Counted from the first letter of the stretch, positions 29,069-39,276 are shown. The stretch is 64,000 bases of DNA from Roseomonas aerilata DSM 19363 (GCF_000711725.1 NZ_JONP01000004.1:62001-126000); one strand, 5' to 3'. A program made the numbers and translations. Notes: generated by a model from the letters alone, not told the origin.

Positions 29069-29932
29069 TCATGGATGCGAATCGAGCCAGGCGTCGACCG
29101 GGGGGCCCCAGACCGGCTCTCCGGCCCTCGCATAGAACATGTCATGCCCGTCCGTGCCGAAGGCGGGAAGCTGCAGGAGGGTGGAACGGCCGCCGGCGCG
29201 GGCATGGGCGGCCTGCATCTCGGCCACCAGCTCCGGCCCGAAGAAGGTGTCGTTGGGCGTATGGATCCAGAGCAGCGGCAGGGCGCCCGGCCGGGCCTGC
29301 GCCGCCAGCCGCCCGGCATCGGCCACGAGGCGCTCCGGCGCGCAATTGTTGTTCGGCAGGTCGTCTCGCCGCCCTCCCCGTCCCGGCGCGACGGCGACGA
29401 TGGCGGAGACGCCGGGCGGTGGGTCGGCCGCGAGGGCCAGCACGCCCCAGCCCCCGGCCGACTGGCCAATGACCGCGATGCCGTCGGGGGCAACCCCCGG
29501 CATTCCTCGGGCCGCGGCGATGGCGGCGCGGATGTCGCGCGCCGTCTCGCGCGCCCCGGCCGCGTAGTTGGGGGCATTGCAAGGGCCGTAGCCCTCCATG
29601 AAGCCGGTATCGGCGCCATAGCCGCGGCGGAGCGGCGCGAGCACCGCCTGCCCGCGGGCGAGGAAGTGCCGCGCAACGGAGGAGTCGCAGCTCAGCAGCC
29701 CGTAGCGCCGGCGCGCAGCCGCCTGTCCGGGCGAACCGTGGTTGACGACGACGAGTCGTGCGGGGCCGCTGCCGCCGGGCAGGCAGATCCGGGCGGGGAT
29801 CGGCCGCGGGCTGCCGTCCGCACCGGGGACCTGGACGATGATCGTGTCGGGCTCCGCAACGGGCGCCCCGGCGCAGGCTGCGAGGACCAGTGACGAGGCC
29901 AAGGCCATCAAGAGAGATGAAAGCCGGCCCAT
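29069..29932 (-). CDS. Lipoprotein alpha/beta hydrolase
   Basis: From the ATG at 29932 the protein has 287 residues. MGRLSSLLMALASSLVLAAC is a lipoprotein signal with lipobox LAAC, so it is probably anchored in the envelope. The hydrolase core has oxyanion region VVVNHGSPG, nucleophile Ser in GQSAGGWG, acid HTPNDTFFG and catalytic His in GTDGHDMF, a complete alpha/beta-hydrolase triad. A longer frame upstream would put 29 non-signal residues first and is unlikely. It stands divergent from the RND efflux operon. The substrate is unknown. Dienelactone-hydrolase-like and esterase relatives are possible. Confidence 0.85.
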   Translation of the reverse strand: MGRLSSLLMALASSLVLAACAGAPVAEPDTIIVQVPGADGSPRPIPARICLPGGSGPARLVVVNHGSPGQAAARRRYGLLSCDSSVARHFLARGQAVLAPLRRGYGADTGFMEGYGPCNAPNYAAGARETARDIRAAIAAARGMPGVAPDGIAVIGQSAGGWGVLALAADPPPGVSAIVAVAPGRGGRRDDLPNNNCAPERLVADAGRLAAQARPGALPLLWIHTPNDTFFGPELVAEMQAAHARAGGRSTLLQLPAFGTDGHDMFYARAGEPVWGPPVDAWLDSHP

Positions 29933-30065
29933 GATACGGCGCGGCGGGGCGGCCTGTGGCAGGCCTGCCGCGCCGGGGCGGCATTCCCGCCGCATCAGTG
30001 GCGAAGGGTAACGAGGCATGGGGTCCGACCCGGTTCCCGCCTACTATACGGGCGTGCAAGACGAG

Positions 30066-31550
30066 ATGTCAGTGACCCTGCCCCCCCGCGCGACGCGCCG
30101 GGGCACCAGCCAGATCATGCTCGGGACCATCCTGGGCCTGCTTCCCGGCGGCTGCGCGCTGCTACCCGACGCGATCCCCGGCATCGCCAGCGGCCCGGAC
30201 CGCTTTCGCGAGGCCCCGCCGGACGCCAGGGCCACTTGGCCCGACCCCGACTGGTGGCGCGGCTTCCGCTCCGTGGAGCTGGACCGGCTGATGGGCCGCA
30301 TCGCCTCCCAGAACCTCGACCTCGCCCAGGCGGAAGCGCGCGTGCGCCAGGCCGATGCCTCCGCGCAGATCGCGGGCTCGGCGCTGCTTCCCCAGGTGAC
30401 GGCGGGCGGCAGCACGCAGCGGAGCCGCACCGGCCAGGGCGGTGCCGCCATCCGCCGCTACTCGGCCGACCTCGCCGCTTCCTACGAGCTGGACCTCTGG
30501 GGGCAGAACCGGAACAACTTGCAGGCGGCGCTCCTCGCCGCCCAGGCACAGCGCTTCGACCTCGGCACCGTGCTGCTGACCACCGAGGCCTCGGTCGCGA
30601 ACACCTATTTCACCATTCTCGAGGCGCGGAACTCGCTCCGCATCCAGGAGGCGAACCTCGCCGCCGCGCGCCGGGTGCTGAACGTGATCCGCCAGCAGGT
30701 GGCCGCCGGCACCGCGACCGGCCTGGACCTCGCCCAGCAGGAGACGGTGGTGGCCCAACAGGAGGCGGCGGTTCCGCCGCTGCGGCAGGCGGTGTCGCAG
30801 AACACCGCCTCGCTGGCCGTGCTGATCGGCCTCGCGCCGACCGAGCTTGACGTGATCGGGGAGGGTTTCAAGGGGCTCGACATCCCCTCCCCCGCCCCCG
30901 GCCTGCCCTCCGCCCTGCTGGCGCGGCGGCCGGACGTGCTGGCGGCGGAGGCGGCGCTGGCGGCGGCGAATGCGGACGTGGCGGTAGCGCGGGCGGCCCT
31001 CTATCCCAATATCACCCTCTCGGCCCAGGGCGGGTTCCAGTCGGCGCTGCTGGGCACGCTGCTGCGGCCGGAGGCGCAGTTCTACAGCATCGCGGCCAAC
31101 CTCGTGCAGACCGTCTTCGACGCGGGCGCCACGCGCGGCCGCATCGCCCTCTCCCGCGCCCAGGCGGAGGAGCTTCTGGCAGCCTATCGCCAGGCGATCC
31201 TCTCCGCCCTCTCGGACGTGGAGAGCGCGCTGGCGGCGCTGCGCGAGACGACCGAGCAGGAGCGCCTGCTGGCTGAGGCGGAGCGGCGGGCGGCGCGGGC
31301 CTATTCGGTGGCGGAGGAGCAGCTTCGGGGCGGGATCATCAACCTGATCACGCTGCTGAACACCCAGCTCACGCTGTTCACGGCCCGCCGGAATCTCTCC
31401 CGCGGGCGGCTGCAGCGCTTCCAGGCGGCGGTCGGGCTTTTCCGGGCGCTCGGCGGCGGCTGGGGTCCGGGCGTCTCCGGGGGCGGCGCGATCAGGATTT
31501 CATCGGCCACTCCCCCGGCGGGAGTGGGCGTGTCGGGGGGGAGCCGATGA
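30066..31550 (+). CDS. RND efflux outer-membrane channel lipoprotein (NodT/OprM type)
   Basis: I place the start at the ATG at 30066, giving about 494 residues with a signal ending LLPGGC (lipobox), although an ATG at 30018 is in frame. The protein shows the two OEP repeats of the TolC superfamily: DWWRGFRSVELDRLMGRIASQNLDLAQAEARVRQADA, AASYELDLWGQNRNNLQAA, QEANLAAARRVLNVIRQQVAAGTATGLDLAQQE, and LARRPDVLAAEAALAAANADVAVARAALYPNITL (all given as landmarks). It forms the exit duct for the pump encoded downstream and is the first gene of a four-gene operon, overlapping the adaptor gene by ATGA. Confidence 0.93.
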   Translation: MSVTLPPRATRRGTSQIMLGTILGLLPGGCALLPDAIPGIASGPDRFREAPPDARATWPDPDWWRGFRSVELDRLMGRIASQNLDLAQAEARVRQADASAQIAGSALLPQVTAGGSTQRSRTGQGGAAIRRYSADLAASYELDLWGQNRNNLQAALLAAQAQRFDLGTVLLTTEASVANTYFTILEARNSLRIQEANLAAARRVLNVIRQQVAAGTATGLDLAQQETVVAQQEAAVPPLRQAVSQNTASLAVLIGLAPTELDVIGEGFKGLDIPSPAPGLPSALLARRPDVLAAEAALAAANADVAVARAALYPNITLSAQGGFQSALLGTLLRPEAQFYSIAANLVQTVFDAGATRGRIALSRAQAEELLAAYRQAILSALSDVESALAALRETTEQERLLAEAERRAARAYSVAEEQLRGGIINLITLLNTQLTLFTARRNLSRGRLQRFQAAVGLFRALGGGWGPGVSGGGAIRISSATPPAGVGVSGGSR

Positions 31551-32848
31551 GGCGTATTTCGGGATGGCTCCTGGCCCTCGTGCTGCTGGCAGGGGCCGGC
31601 GGCGCGGGTTGGTGGTGGTGGGAGCACCGGGGCGCCAACGATCCCTCCGCGGCGCAAGACCAGGCCGGGGCCCAGGGGCAGCAGGGCGGTGCCGTCGGGC
31701 CGGGCCCGGGGCGGCAGCGCGCCGGCGCCGGGGGAGGACCAGGCGGCCGCCGTCCGGGTGGCGGTGTCCCCGTTCCGGTGACGGTCGCCGAGGCGGCGCA
31801 GCGCGACGTGGCGCTGACCGTGGACGCGCTCGGCAGCGTCGTGCCGCTCGAGAGCGTGGTGGTCCGCACCCAGCTCGACGGCCAGCTCATGGAGGTAAAC
31901 TTCCGCGAGGGCCAGGAGGTCGCCAAGGGTGACGTGCTGGCCCGCGTCGACGACCGGGCCGCCCAGGCCGCGCTACAGCAGGCCGAGGGCAAGCGCGCCT
32001 ACGACCAGGCGCAGCTCGCCAACGCGCGGGTGGACCTGCAGCGCTACCAGGGCCTCGCCCAGGGCGCCGGCGTCACGCGCCAGCAGCTCGACACGCAGCG
32101 CGCGCAGGTCGCCATGCTGGAGGCCCAGGTGCGCCAGGACGATGCCGCGATCGAGCAGGCCCGCACGCAGCTCGGCTTCGCGACCATCCAGGCGCCGCTG
32201 GCCGGCCGGGTCGGTATCCGCCAGGTCGATCCCGGCAACATCGTGCGGGGCTCGGACACCAACGGCATCGTCACGGTGACGCAGATGGCACCCATCGGCG
32301 TCACCTTCACCCTGCCGCAGCAGGAGTTGCCGCGGCTGCTGCGGACCATGGCCGCCGGCCCCGTGCCGGTCGAGACCCTGCCCGGCCCCGGCAACGCGCC
32401 CACCGCCCGCGGCACGCTGCTGACGGTGGATAACGCCGTCGACCCCACCACCGGCACGATCAAGGCGAAGGCCACCTTCCCGAACGAGGACCGCGTGCTC
32501 TGGCCCGGCGCCTTCGTGAACCTGCGCCTTCGGATCGAGGTGGTGCCGCAGGCGACCGTCGTGCCGCTCGTCTCCATCCAGCGCGGCCCGGACGGCACCT
32601 ACGCCTTTGTGGTGAAGGAGGACCGCACGGTGGAGCAGCGGCCGGTCACGGTCGGGCAGATGACGCTGTCCGACGCCGTGGTGCAGTCCGGCCTGCGCCC
32701 CGGAGAGCGGGTGGTGACCTCCGGTGGCCTGCGCCTGAGCGCGGGGACCACCGTCGCGCTTTCCGATGACACGGCGCCCACGCGGCCCGCCGGACCGCGC
32801 CCGCGGCGGACGGCCGATGCCCAGCCGACCGCGGGATCACCGAATTGA
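31547..32848 (+). CDS. RND efflux periplasmic adaptor (MdtA type)
   Basis: The 433-residue membrane-fusion protein links pump and channel. A single N-terminal membrane segment (about 5-22) is followed by a Gly/Gln-rich spacer, then the lipoyl half-motif (VDALGSVVPLESVVVRTQLDGQL), a coiled-coil hairpin (about 130-200), the second lipoyl half (TIQAPLAGRVGIRQVDPGNIV) and the beta-barrel and membrane-proximal domains ending in GLRPGERVVTSGGLRL. The combination with two RND permeases matches MdtA of MdtABC. It is joined to its neighbours by 4-base overlaps at both ends. Confidence 0.94.
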   Translation: MRRISGWLLALVLLAGAGGAGWWWWEHRGANDPSAAQDQAGAQGQQGGAVGPGPGRQRAGAGGGPGGRRPGGGVPVPVTVAEAAQRDVALTVDALGSVVPLESVVVRTQLDGQLMEVNFREGQEVAKGDVLARVDDRAAQAALQQAEGKRAYDQAQLANARVDLQRYQGLAQGAGVTRQQLDTQRAQVAMLEAQVRQDDAAIEQARTQLGFATIQAPLAGRVGIRQVDPGNIVRGSDTNGIVTVTQMAPIGVTFTLPQQELPRLLRTMAAGPVPVETLPGPGNAPTARGTLLTVDNAVDPTTGTIKAKATFPNEDRVLWPGAFVNLRLRIEVVPQATVVPLVSIQRGPDGTYAFVVKEDRTVEQRPVTVGQMTLSDAVVQSGLRPGERVVTSGGLRLSAGTTVALSDDTAPTRPAGPRPRRTADAQPTAGSPN

Positions 32849-35800
32849 ACATCTCGGCCCCCTTCATCTCCCGGCCGGTCGCGACGACGCTGCTGTCGAT
32901 CGCGGTGCTGCTGGTCGGGCTCTGGGGCTACCTGCGCCTGCCGGTCTCCTCCTTGCCGGAGGTGGATTTCCCCACGATCGAGGTGTCCACCCAGCTTCCC
33001 GGCGCCTCCCCCGATACCGTGGCCCTGCTGGTCACAGCGCCGCTGGAGCGGCAGCTCGGGCAGATTGCGGGGGTCTCGGTGATGACCTCCACCTCCGGCC
33101 CGGGGACGAGCCGGATCGCGCTGCAGTTCGCGCTGGACAAGGATCTCGACGAGGCCGCGCAGGACGTGCAGTCCGCGCTGGATGCCGCGCGGGGCACGCT
33201 GCCGAACACCCTTCCCTACCCGCCGCTCTACGCGAAGGTGAACCCGGCGGACCCGCCCATCATCACCCTCGCCCTGACTTCCGACACCCTGCCGATCGCG
33301 CGGCTCTCGGACACGGCGGACACGCTGCTCGCGCAGAAGCTGGCGCAGTCGGCGGGCGTCGGGCGCGTGACCGTGCAGGGAAACATGCGCCCGGCCGTGC
33401 GCCTCAGGATCGACCCCGCGCGCCTGGCCGGCTACGGCCTCTCCATGGCCGACGTGCGGACGGCCGTGACCTCGTCCAACGCGAACACGCCGAAGGGCTC
33501 GCTCGACGGGTCGCGCCAGGCTTCGACCATCATGTCGAACGATCAGATCACGACGCCCGCGGCCTTCGCCGACGTGATCGTGACCTATCGCAACGAGGCC
33601 CCCATTCGCCTGCGCGACCTCGGTGAGGCGGTGGAGGGGCTGGAGAACGACCGCAACGCCGCCTGGTTCAACGGGGAGCCCGCGGTCATCCTCGACGTGC
33701 AGCGCCAGCCGGGTGCCAACATCGTCGATACCGTCACCCGCATCCGCGCCCAGCTTCCGGACCTCGAGCGCGGCTTGCCCGCGGGGATCCGCATGTCCAT
33801 CGTCTCCGACCGCACGGAGACGATCCGCGCCTCCGTGCGGGAGGTGGAGCTGACGCTCGTGCTCTCCACCGTGCTGGTGGTGGCGGTGATCTGGCTGTTC
33901 CTGCACTCCGGCCGCGCGACCATCGTCCCGGCGGTCTCGCTGCCGTTGTCGCTTATCGGCACCTTTGCCGTCATGTCCTGGCTGGGCTTTTCGCTCGACA
34001 ACCTCTCCCTCATGGCGCTGGTGATTGCGACGGGCTTCGTCGTGGACGACGCCATCGTCATGATCGAGAACATCGTCCGCCACATCGAGGAGGGGATGGC
34101 TCCTCTCCCCGCCGCCTATGCCGGCGCGAAGGGCATCGCCTTCACCATCGTTTCGCTCACCGTCTCCCTCATCGCCGTCTTCATCCCGCTGCTCTTCATG
34201 GAGGGGGTGGTCGGCCGCCTGTTCCGGGAATTCGCGGAGACGCTGACGGCCGCCGTGCTCGTCTCCATGGTGATTTCCCTCACGCTCACGCCCATGATGT
34301 GCGCGCTGCTGCTGCGCCCGGCTGCCGAGGAGAAGGGCCGGGTCGCGCGGGCGGCGGACCGGGTCTTCGACGCCCTGCTCGGCGCCTATCGCCGGGCGCT
34401 GGCGGTCACGCTGCGCTTCGAGGCCCTGACCCTGCTCGTGGCGCTCGGCACGGTGGTGCTGACGGGCTGGCTCTACGTCGTCATCGACAAGGGCTTCCTG
34501 CCGGCACAGGACACGGGGCTGATCCAGATCGCCACCGAGGCGCCGGGCGATGTCTCCTTCTCCCGCATGTCCGCCCTCCAGCGGCAGGTCGCGGATGCCG
34601 TGCGGGCGGACCCGGCGGTTCTCTCGGTCACCTCCGTGGTTGGTGCCGGCACGGTGAACGCGACGCTGAACGGCGGCCGCGTGACTGCGGTGCTGCGCCC
34701 GCGCGACGAGCGCGACGAGACCGCGCAGGAGATCATCGCCCGCCTCTCGCCGCGGCTCGCCGACATCGTGGGGATCGTGAGCTATCCCTCCGCCGTGCAG
34801 GACATCCAGATCGGCGCGCGGGCGAGCACGACGCAGTACCAGTTCACCATCGTGGATGCCGATGCGGCGACCCTCAACGCCTGGTCGCCGCGCATCCTCG
34901 CCGCCCTGCGCCAGCGGCCGGAGCTGCGCGACCTTTCGAGCGACCAGCAGCAGCAGGGGCTGCGCCTGACCGTGGACGTGGACCGCGCCCGCGCCGGGCG
35001 GCTGGGCGTGACCATGCAGGTGATCGACGACGCGCTCTACGACGCCTTCGGCCAGCGCCAGATCTCGACCATCTACGCCGCGAACAACCAGTACCGCGTC
35101 ATTCTCGAAGCCTCGGCCGACTTCCTCGCCGATCCCACCCGCCTCGGCCTGCTGCGGGTGGCTGGCAGCACCAACGGCACGGCGACCGTCGTGCCCCTCT
35201 CCGAGGTCGCGCGCATCGGCCGCGCCTCGGGGCCACTGCAGGTGACGCGGGAGAACCAGTTTTCCGCCGTGACCTATTCCTTCAACCTCGCGGAGGGCGT
35301 TTCCCTCGGCGGCGCGGTCGCGGCGGTGGAGGGGACGCTCCGGCAGCTCAACGTGCCCTCCACCATCACCGGCCGCTTCGCAGGCGACGCCGCGGAGTTC
35401 AGCTCCTCGCTCCGCAGCCAGCCCTGGCTGATCCTGGCGGCTGTGGTGGTGATCTACATCACTCTAGGCGTCCTCTACGAAAGCCTCGTCCACCCGCTGA
35501 CGATCCTCTCCACCCTGCCCTCCGCCGGCATCGGGGCGCTGCTGGCCCTTCAGCTATTCGACCTCGACCTTTCGGTGGTCGGGATCATCGGCATCCTGCT
35601 GCTGATGGGCATCGTGAAGAAGAACGCGATCATGATGATCGACTTCGCCCTCGACGCGCAGCGGGAACACGGGATGGCGCCGAGGGAGGCCATTACCCAG
35701 GCGGCGCTGCTCCGCTTCCGCCCGATCACCATGACGACGCTCGCCGCCCTCCTGGGCGCTCTGCCGCTCGTGCTCGGGCACGGCGCGGGGTCGGAGCTTC

Positions 35801-35943
35801 GCCTACCGCTCGGCGTCTCCATCGTCGGCGGGCTGTTGCTGAGCCAGCTCGTGACGCTTTTCACCACCCCTTCCGTCTATCTCGCGCTTGAATGGGTCCG
35901 CGCGCGGCTGCAACGGCGCCCGGCCGCCGTGCCGGCGGAGTGA
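32845..35943 (+). CDS. RND efflux permease 1 (MdtB/MuxB-like)
   Basis: The 1032-residue inner-membrane pump has the twelve-helix RND layout with two large periplasmic loops. The N-terminus ISAPFISRPVATTLLSIAVLLVG and the proton-relay Asp pair in GFVVDDAIVMIEN (helix 4) are present, as is GIVKKNAIMMIDFAL in helix 10. It starts with TTG at 32845, forming a TTGA overlap with the adaptor stop. A second, distinct permease follows, so the pump is probably a heterotrimer like MdtBC. Substrates of such pumps include bile salts, novobiocin and metals complexed to chelators. None can be inferred here. Confidence 0.94.
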   Translation: MNISAPFISRPVATTLLSIAVLLVGLWGYLRLPVSSLPEVDFPTIEVSTQLPGASPDTVALLVTAPLERQLGQIAGVSVMTSTSGPGTSRIALQFALDKDLDEAAQDVQSALDAARGTLPNTLPYPPLYAKVNPADPPIITLALTSDTLPIARLSDTADTLLAQKLAQSAGVGRVTVQGNMRPAVRLRIDPARLAGYGLSMADVRTAVTSSNANTPKGSLDGSRQASTIMSNDQITTPAAFADVIVTYRNEAPIRLRDLGEAVEGLENDRNAAWFNGEPAVILDVQRQPGANIVDTVTRIRAQLPDLERGLPAGIRMSIVSDRTETIRASVREVELTLVLSTVLVVAVIWLFLHSGRATIVPAVSLPLSLIGTFAVMSWLGFSLDNLSLMALVIATGFVVDDAIVMIENIVRHIEEGMAPLPAAYAGAKGIAFTIVSLTVSLIAVFIPLLFMEGVVGRLFREFAETLTAAVLVSMVISLTLTPMMCALLLRPAAEEKGRVARAADRVFDALLGAYRRALAVTLRFEALTLLVALGTVVLTGWLYVVIDKGFLPAQDTGLIQIATEAPGDVSFSRMSALQRQVADAVRADPAVLSVTSVVGAGTVNATLNGGRVTAVLRPRDERDETAQEIIARLSPRLADIVGIVSYPSAVQDIQIGARASTTQYQFTIVDADAATLNAWSPRILAALRQRPELRDLSSDQQQQGLRLTVDVDRARAGRLGVTMQVIDDALYDAFGQRQISTIYAANNQYRVILEASADFLADPTRLGLLRVAGSTNGTATVVPLSEVARIGRASGPLQVTRENQFSAVTYSFNLAEGVSLGGAVAAVEGTLRQLNVPSTITGRFAGDAAEFSSSLRSQPWLILAAVVVIYITLGVLYESLVHPLTILSTLPSAGIGALLALQLFDLDLSVVGIIGILLLMGIVKKNAIMMIDFALDAQREHGMAPREAITQAALLRFRPITMTTLAALLGALPLVLGHGAGSELRLPLGVSIVGGLLLSQLVTLFTTPSVYLALEWVRARLQRRPAAVPAE

Positions 35944-35953
35944 GGGCCCCGCA

Positions 35954-38900
35954 ATGAGCATCTCGGGCCCCTTCATCGCGCGGCCCATCGCGACCTCGCT
36001 GCTCGCGGTCGGCATCGCGCTCATCGGGCTGGTGGCCCTCTTCCGCCTGCCGATCGCCGCCATGCCGCGCGTGGACATCCCGACCATCGTCGTCACCGGC
36101 AGCCAGCCGGGCGCGAGCCCGGAGACGATGGCCGCGACCGTCGCCGCGCCGCTGGAGCGGCGGATCGGCACGATACCGGGGGTGACGGAGATGACCTCCT
36201 ACTCCTCCCTCGGCAGCACGGTCGTCATCATCCAGTTCGACCTCTCCCGCACCCAGCGCAGCGCGGCGCGGGACGTGCAGGCGGCCGTGAACGGTGCGCG
36301 GCAGGATCTGCCCTCGGGGCTGCCCACGCCGCCTACCATCCGCAAGATCAACCCGGCCGATGCGCCGGTCATGATCCTCGCCATGTCCTCCGAGACCATC
36401 ACCGGCCCCGCCGTCTACGACGCCGCGGACTCGCTCGTCGCGCAGCGCCTGGCCCAGGTGCCGGGGGTCGCGCAGGTCTCGGTAAACGGTGGCGACCAGC
36501 CGGCGGTGCGCGTGGCGGTGAACCCGGCCGCGGCGGCAGCGGCCGGCGTCTCGCTGGATGCGATCCGCACCGCCATCACCGGCGCCAACGTGACGCAGGC
36601 CACCGGCTTCATCGAGGGGCCGGAGCAGAACGCCGCCATCCAGACGAACGACCGCATCGGCAATGCCGCTTCCTACAGCGGCGTCGTCGTGAAATCCGCG
36701 AACGGCACGATCGTGCGGCTCGATCAGCTCGCCCGCGTCGAGGACGGCGTGCGCAGCCGCCGCCAGGCCGGCTGGTTCAATAACCGCCCGGCCATCCTTC
36801 TCGTGGTGATGAAGCAGGCCGAGGCCAACGTGATCGAGGTGGTGGACGGCATCCGCGCCATGCTGCCGGAGGTGCAGTCCTGGGTGCCCGCCGGCACGCG
36901 GATCGAGGTGGTGAGCGACCGTTCCGTGACCATCCGCGCCTCGGTGGAGGAGGTGCGGACGACGCTCGCCCTGACCATCGGCCTCGTCGTGGGCGTCGTC
37001 GCCGTCTTCCTCCGCCGCTGGGCACCGGTGCTGGCGGCCAGCGCCGCCGTGCCGCTCTCGCTGCTCGGCACCGTCGCCGTGATGTGGTGGATCGGCTACT
37101 CGCTGAACAACCTCTCCCTCATGGCTCTGACCATCTGCGTCGGCTTCGTGGTGGACGACGCCATCGTCATGATCGAGAACATGGCGCGCCACCGCGAGCG
37201 CGGCCTCGCTCCCCTGGAGGCGGCGCTCGCGGGCGCGAAGGAGATCGGCTTCACCGTCCTCTCCATCACCGTCTCGCTCATCGCGGTCTTCATCCCCTTG
37301 CTCGCCATGGGCGGGATCATCGGCCGCATCTTCCGTGAGTTCTCGGTGACGCTCGCCGTTGCGGTCGGCATCTCCGGCGTCGTTTCCCTCACGCTGACGC
37401 CGATGATGGCGGCCTGGATGGAGCGGGGCGGGCCGGAGAAGCCGCCCGGCCGCCTCGCCCGCGCCTTCGAGGGCGGGCTGTCGGCCCTGGTGGATGGCTA
37501 TATCCGCAGCCTCGGTTGGCTGTTGCGCTTCCGGTGGAGCATGCTGCTGGCCACCATCGCGCTGATGGCGCTGACGGTCTGGCTCTACGTCATCGTGCCC
37601 AAGGGCTTCCTGCCCAGCCAGGACACGGGGCTGATGACGGGCAGCACCCAGGCCGCTCCCGACACCTCCTTCGCCACGATGGAATCACTTCAGCGGCGGG
37701 TCGTAGCCATCATCGCCGCCGATCCGGCGGTGGAGAGCGTCGGCGCGACGGTTGGCTCGAATGGCGGCCAGGGCGCGGCGAACCGGGGGCAAATCTACAT
37801 TACCCTCAAGCCGCTCGCCGAGCGCGGCATCAACGTCGAAGGGGTGATCGCACGTCTCCGCGCACCGCTGGGCCGCATCCCCGGCGCGGCCGTCTTCCTT
37901 CGCGGCCAGGAGGACGTGCGGATCGGCGGGCGCCAGGACTCCGGCAGCTTCTCCTACGTGCTGCTCGGCAACGACGTGGAGGAGCTGCGCCAGTGGTCCC
38001 AGACGATGGTGCAGGCGCTCCGCGCCGTACCCGGGATCAACGACGTGACCAGCGACCAGGATCGCGCGGGGCTGGTGACGCGCGTGGAGGTGGACCGCGC
38101 CGCCGCCGCGCGCCTCGGCGTGACGCAGACTGAGATCGACGCGGCACTGAACAACGCCTTCTCCCAGCGCCAGGTCTCGACCATCTATCGCGCGCGGAAC
38201 CAGTACCGGGTGGTGCTGGAGGTTGATCCCTCGCTCCAGCAGGGACCGAACGACATCTCCCGCATCTTCGTGCCGGGCCAGGGGACCACGCAGGTGCCTC
38301 TCTCGGCCCTCGCGCGGGTCGTGCCGGCTTCGGCGCCGCTCGCCGTCACGCACCAGGGCGGGTTCCCTGCGGCGGCCATCTCCTTCAACCCCGATCCTGG
38401 CCTGAGCGTGGAGGAGGTGCGGCAGAAGATCGAGGAGGTGCAGGCCCAGATCCACATGCCCAGCAGCATCCGGCCGCAGTTCGGCGGGAACGCGGCGGCG
38501 GCGCAGGCCTTCTCGCGCGACATGCCGCTGCTGATCGCTGGAGCCTTCTTCGCGATCTATATCGTGCTCGGGGTGCTCTACGAGAGCTACGTGCACCCGC
38601 TGACCATCATCTCCACCCTGCCGACAGCCGGGCTCGGGGCGCTGCTGGCCCTGCTGGTCACGGACACGCCGATGACGGTGATCGCGCTGATCGGCGTCAT
38701 CCTGCTGCTGGGCATCGTCAAAAAGAACGCCATCATGATGGTGGACTTCGCGCTGGAACATGAGCGGCAGCTCGGGGGAACGAGCGAGGAGTCGATCCTC
38801 GCCGCCTGCCGCGAGCGCTTCAGGCCGATCCTGATGACGACGCTCGCGGCCCTCTTCGGCGCGGTGCCGCTGGCGCTCGGCACGGGCACAGGGTCGGAGC

Positions 38901-39055
38901 TTCGCGCGCCGCTGGGCATCGCAATCATCGGCGGGCTCATCGTCTCGCAGGTGCTGACGCTCTACACCACGCCGGCCGTCTACATCGCCCTCGATCGGCT
39001 GCGCTCGAGGCGGGGGGCGGGCGGCGAGGTGGCGAACCCGGTTCCCGCGGAGTAG
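35954..39055 (+). CDS. RND efflux permease 2 (MdtC/MuxC-like)
   Basis: From the ATG at 35954 the protein has 1033 residues and full RND topology. Landmarks are ISGPFIARPIATSLLAVGIAL, GFVVDDAIVMIENMARH with the proton-relay Asp pair and GIVKKNAIMMVDFALEHE. It resembles permease 1 in every motif but differs over most of its length, consistent with the old MdtB/MdtC split. In E. coli the MdtC proton relay is less important than that of MdtB, but both look intact here. It lies 10 bases after permease 1. No two-component system or repressor gene is adjacent to the operon. Confidence 0.94.
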   Translation: MSISGPFIARPIATSLLAVGIALIGLVALFRLPIAAMPRVDIPTIVVTGSQPGASPETMAATVAAPLERRIGTIPGVTEMTSYSSLGSTVVIIQFDLSRTQRSAARDVQAAVNGARQDLPSGLPTPPTIRKINPADAPVMILAMSSETITGPAVYDAADSLVAQRLAQVPGVAQVSVNGGDQPAVRVAVNPAAAAAAGVSLDAIRTAITGANVTQATGFIEGPEQNAAIQTNDRIGNAASYSGVVVKSANGTIVRLDQLARVEDGVRSRRQAGWFNNRPAILLVVMKQAEANVIEVVDGIRAMLPEVQSWVPAGTRIEVVSDRSVTIRASVEEVRTTLALTIGLVVGVVAVFLRRWAPVLAASAAVPLSLLGTVAVMWWIGYSLNNLSLMALTICVGFVVDDAIVMIENMARHRERGLAPLEAALAGAKEIGFTVLSITVSLIAVFIPLLAMGGIIGRIFREFSVTLAVAVGISGVVSLTLTPMMAAWMERGGPEKPPGRLARAFEGGLSALVDGYIRSLGWLLRFRWSMLLATIALMALTVWLYVIVPKGFLPSQDTGLMTGSTQAAPDTSFATMESLQRRVVAIIAADPAVESVGATVGSNGGQGAANRGQIYITLKPLAERGINVEGVIARLRAPLGRIPGAAVFLRGQEDVRIGGRQDSGSFSYVLLGNDVEELRQWSQTMVQALRAVPGINDVTSDQDRAGLVTRVEVDRAAAARLGVTQTEIDAALNNAFSQRQVSTIYRARNQYRVVLEVDPSLQQGPNDISRIFVPGQGTTQVPLSALARVVPASAPLAVTHQGGFPAAAISFNPDPGLSVEEVRQKIEEVQAQIHMPSSIRPQFGGNAAAAQAFSRDMPLLIAGAFFAIYIVLGVLYESYVHPLTIISTLPTAGLGALLALLVTDTPMTVIALIGVILLLGIVKKNAIMMVDFALEHERQLGGTSEESILAACRERFRPILMTTLAALFGAVPLALGTGTGSELRAPLGIAIIGGLIVSQVLTLYTTPAVYIALDRLRSRRGAGGEVANPVPAE

Positions 39056-39213
39056 CGGGGCAACGCCACGGGCGCGCAGCCCATGTCCTGCGCGTGAAGA
39101 AACAGTCATCCACTCGTGCAACGATCCCGTGGAATCGCGCGCGCCCTTGCCCCTGGCGCGGATCCGGCCACGGCGCAGGAAACGCGCCCACCCCCTCGAC
39201 GTTGCCGACCTGA

Positions 39214-39233
39214 CCGGAGGATCCATCCTCCGG
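39214..39233. promoter_or_regulatory. Perfect inverted repeat upstream of YdeP-like gene
   Basis: CCGGAGGAT and ATCCTCCGG are perfect 9-bp arms around two bases, in the 221-base gap between the RND operon and the YdeP-like oxidoreductase, about 44 bases before its ATG. The near-zero loop favours a protein-binding site over a transcript hairpin, although it could also act as an RND-operon terminator. No T-run follows. The rest of the gap shows nothing recognisable. Confidence 0.45.
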
Positions 39234-39276
39234 CGGCAAGCGGCACGGCCGCTGGTGGAACGGGTGGGGCAGCCGG

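Noticed and set aside
32845-39055. Recent tandem duplication of one RND permease gene
   Set aside because: The two proteins share motifs but differ across most of their length in the MdtB versus MdtC manner, so the split is old.
39056-39276. Possible tRNA or small RNA in one of the larger gaps
   Set aside because: No cloverleaf, T-loop or CCA-type end could be found; only the inverted repeat stands out.
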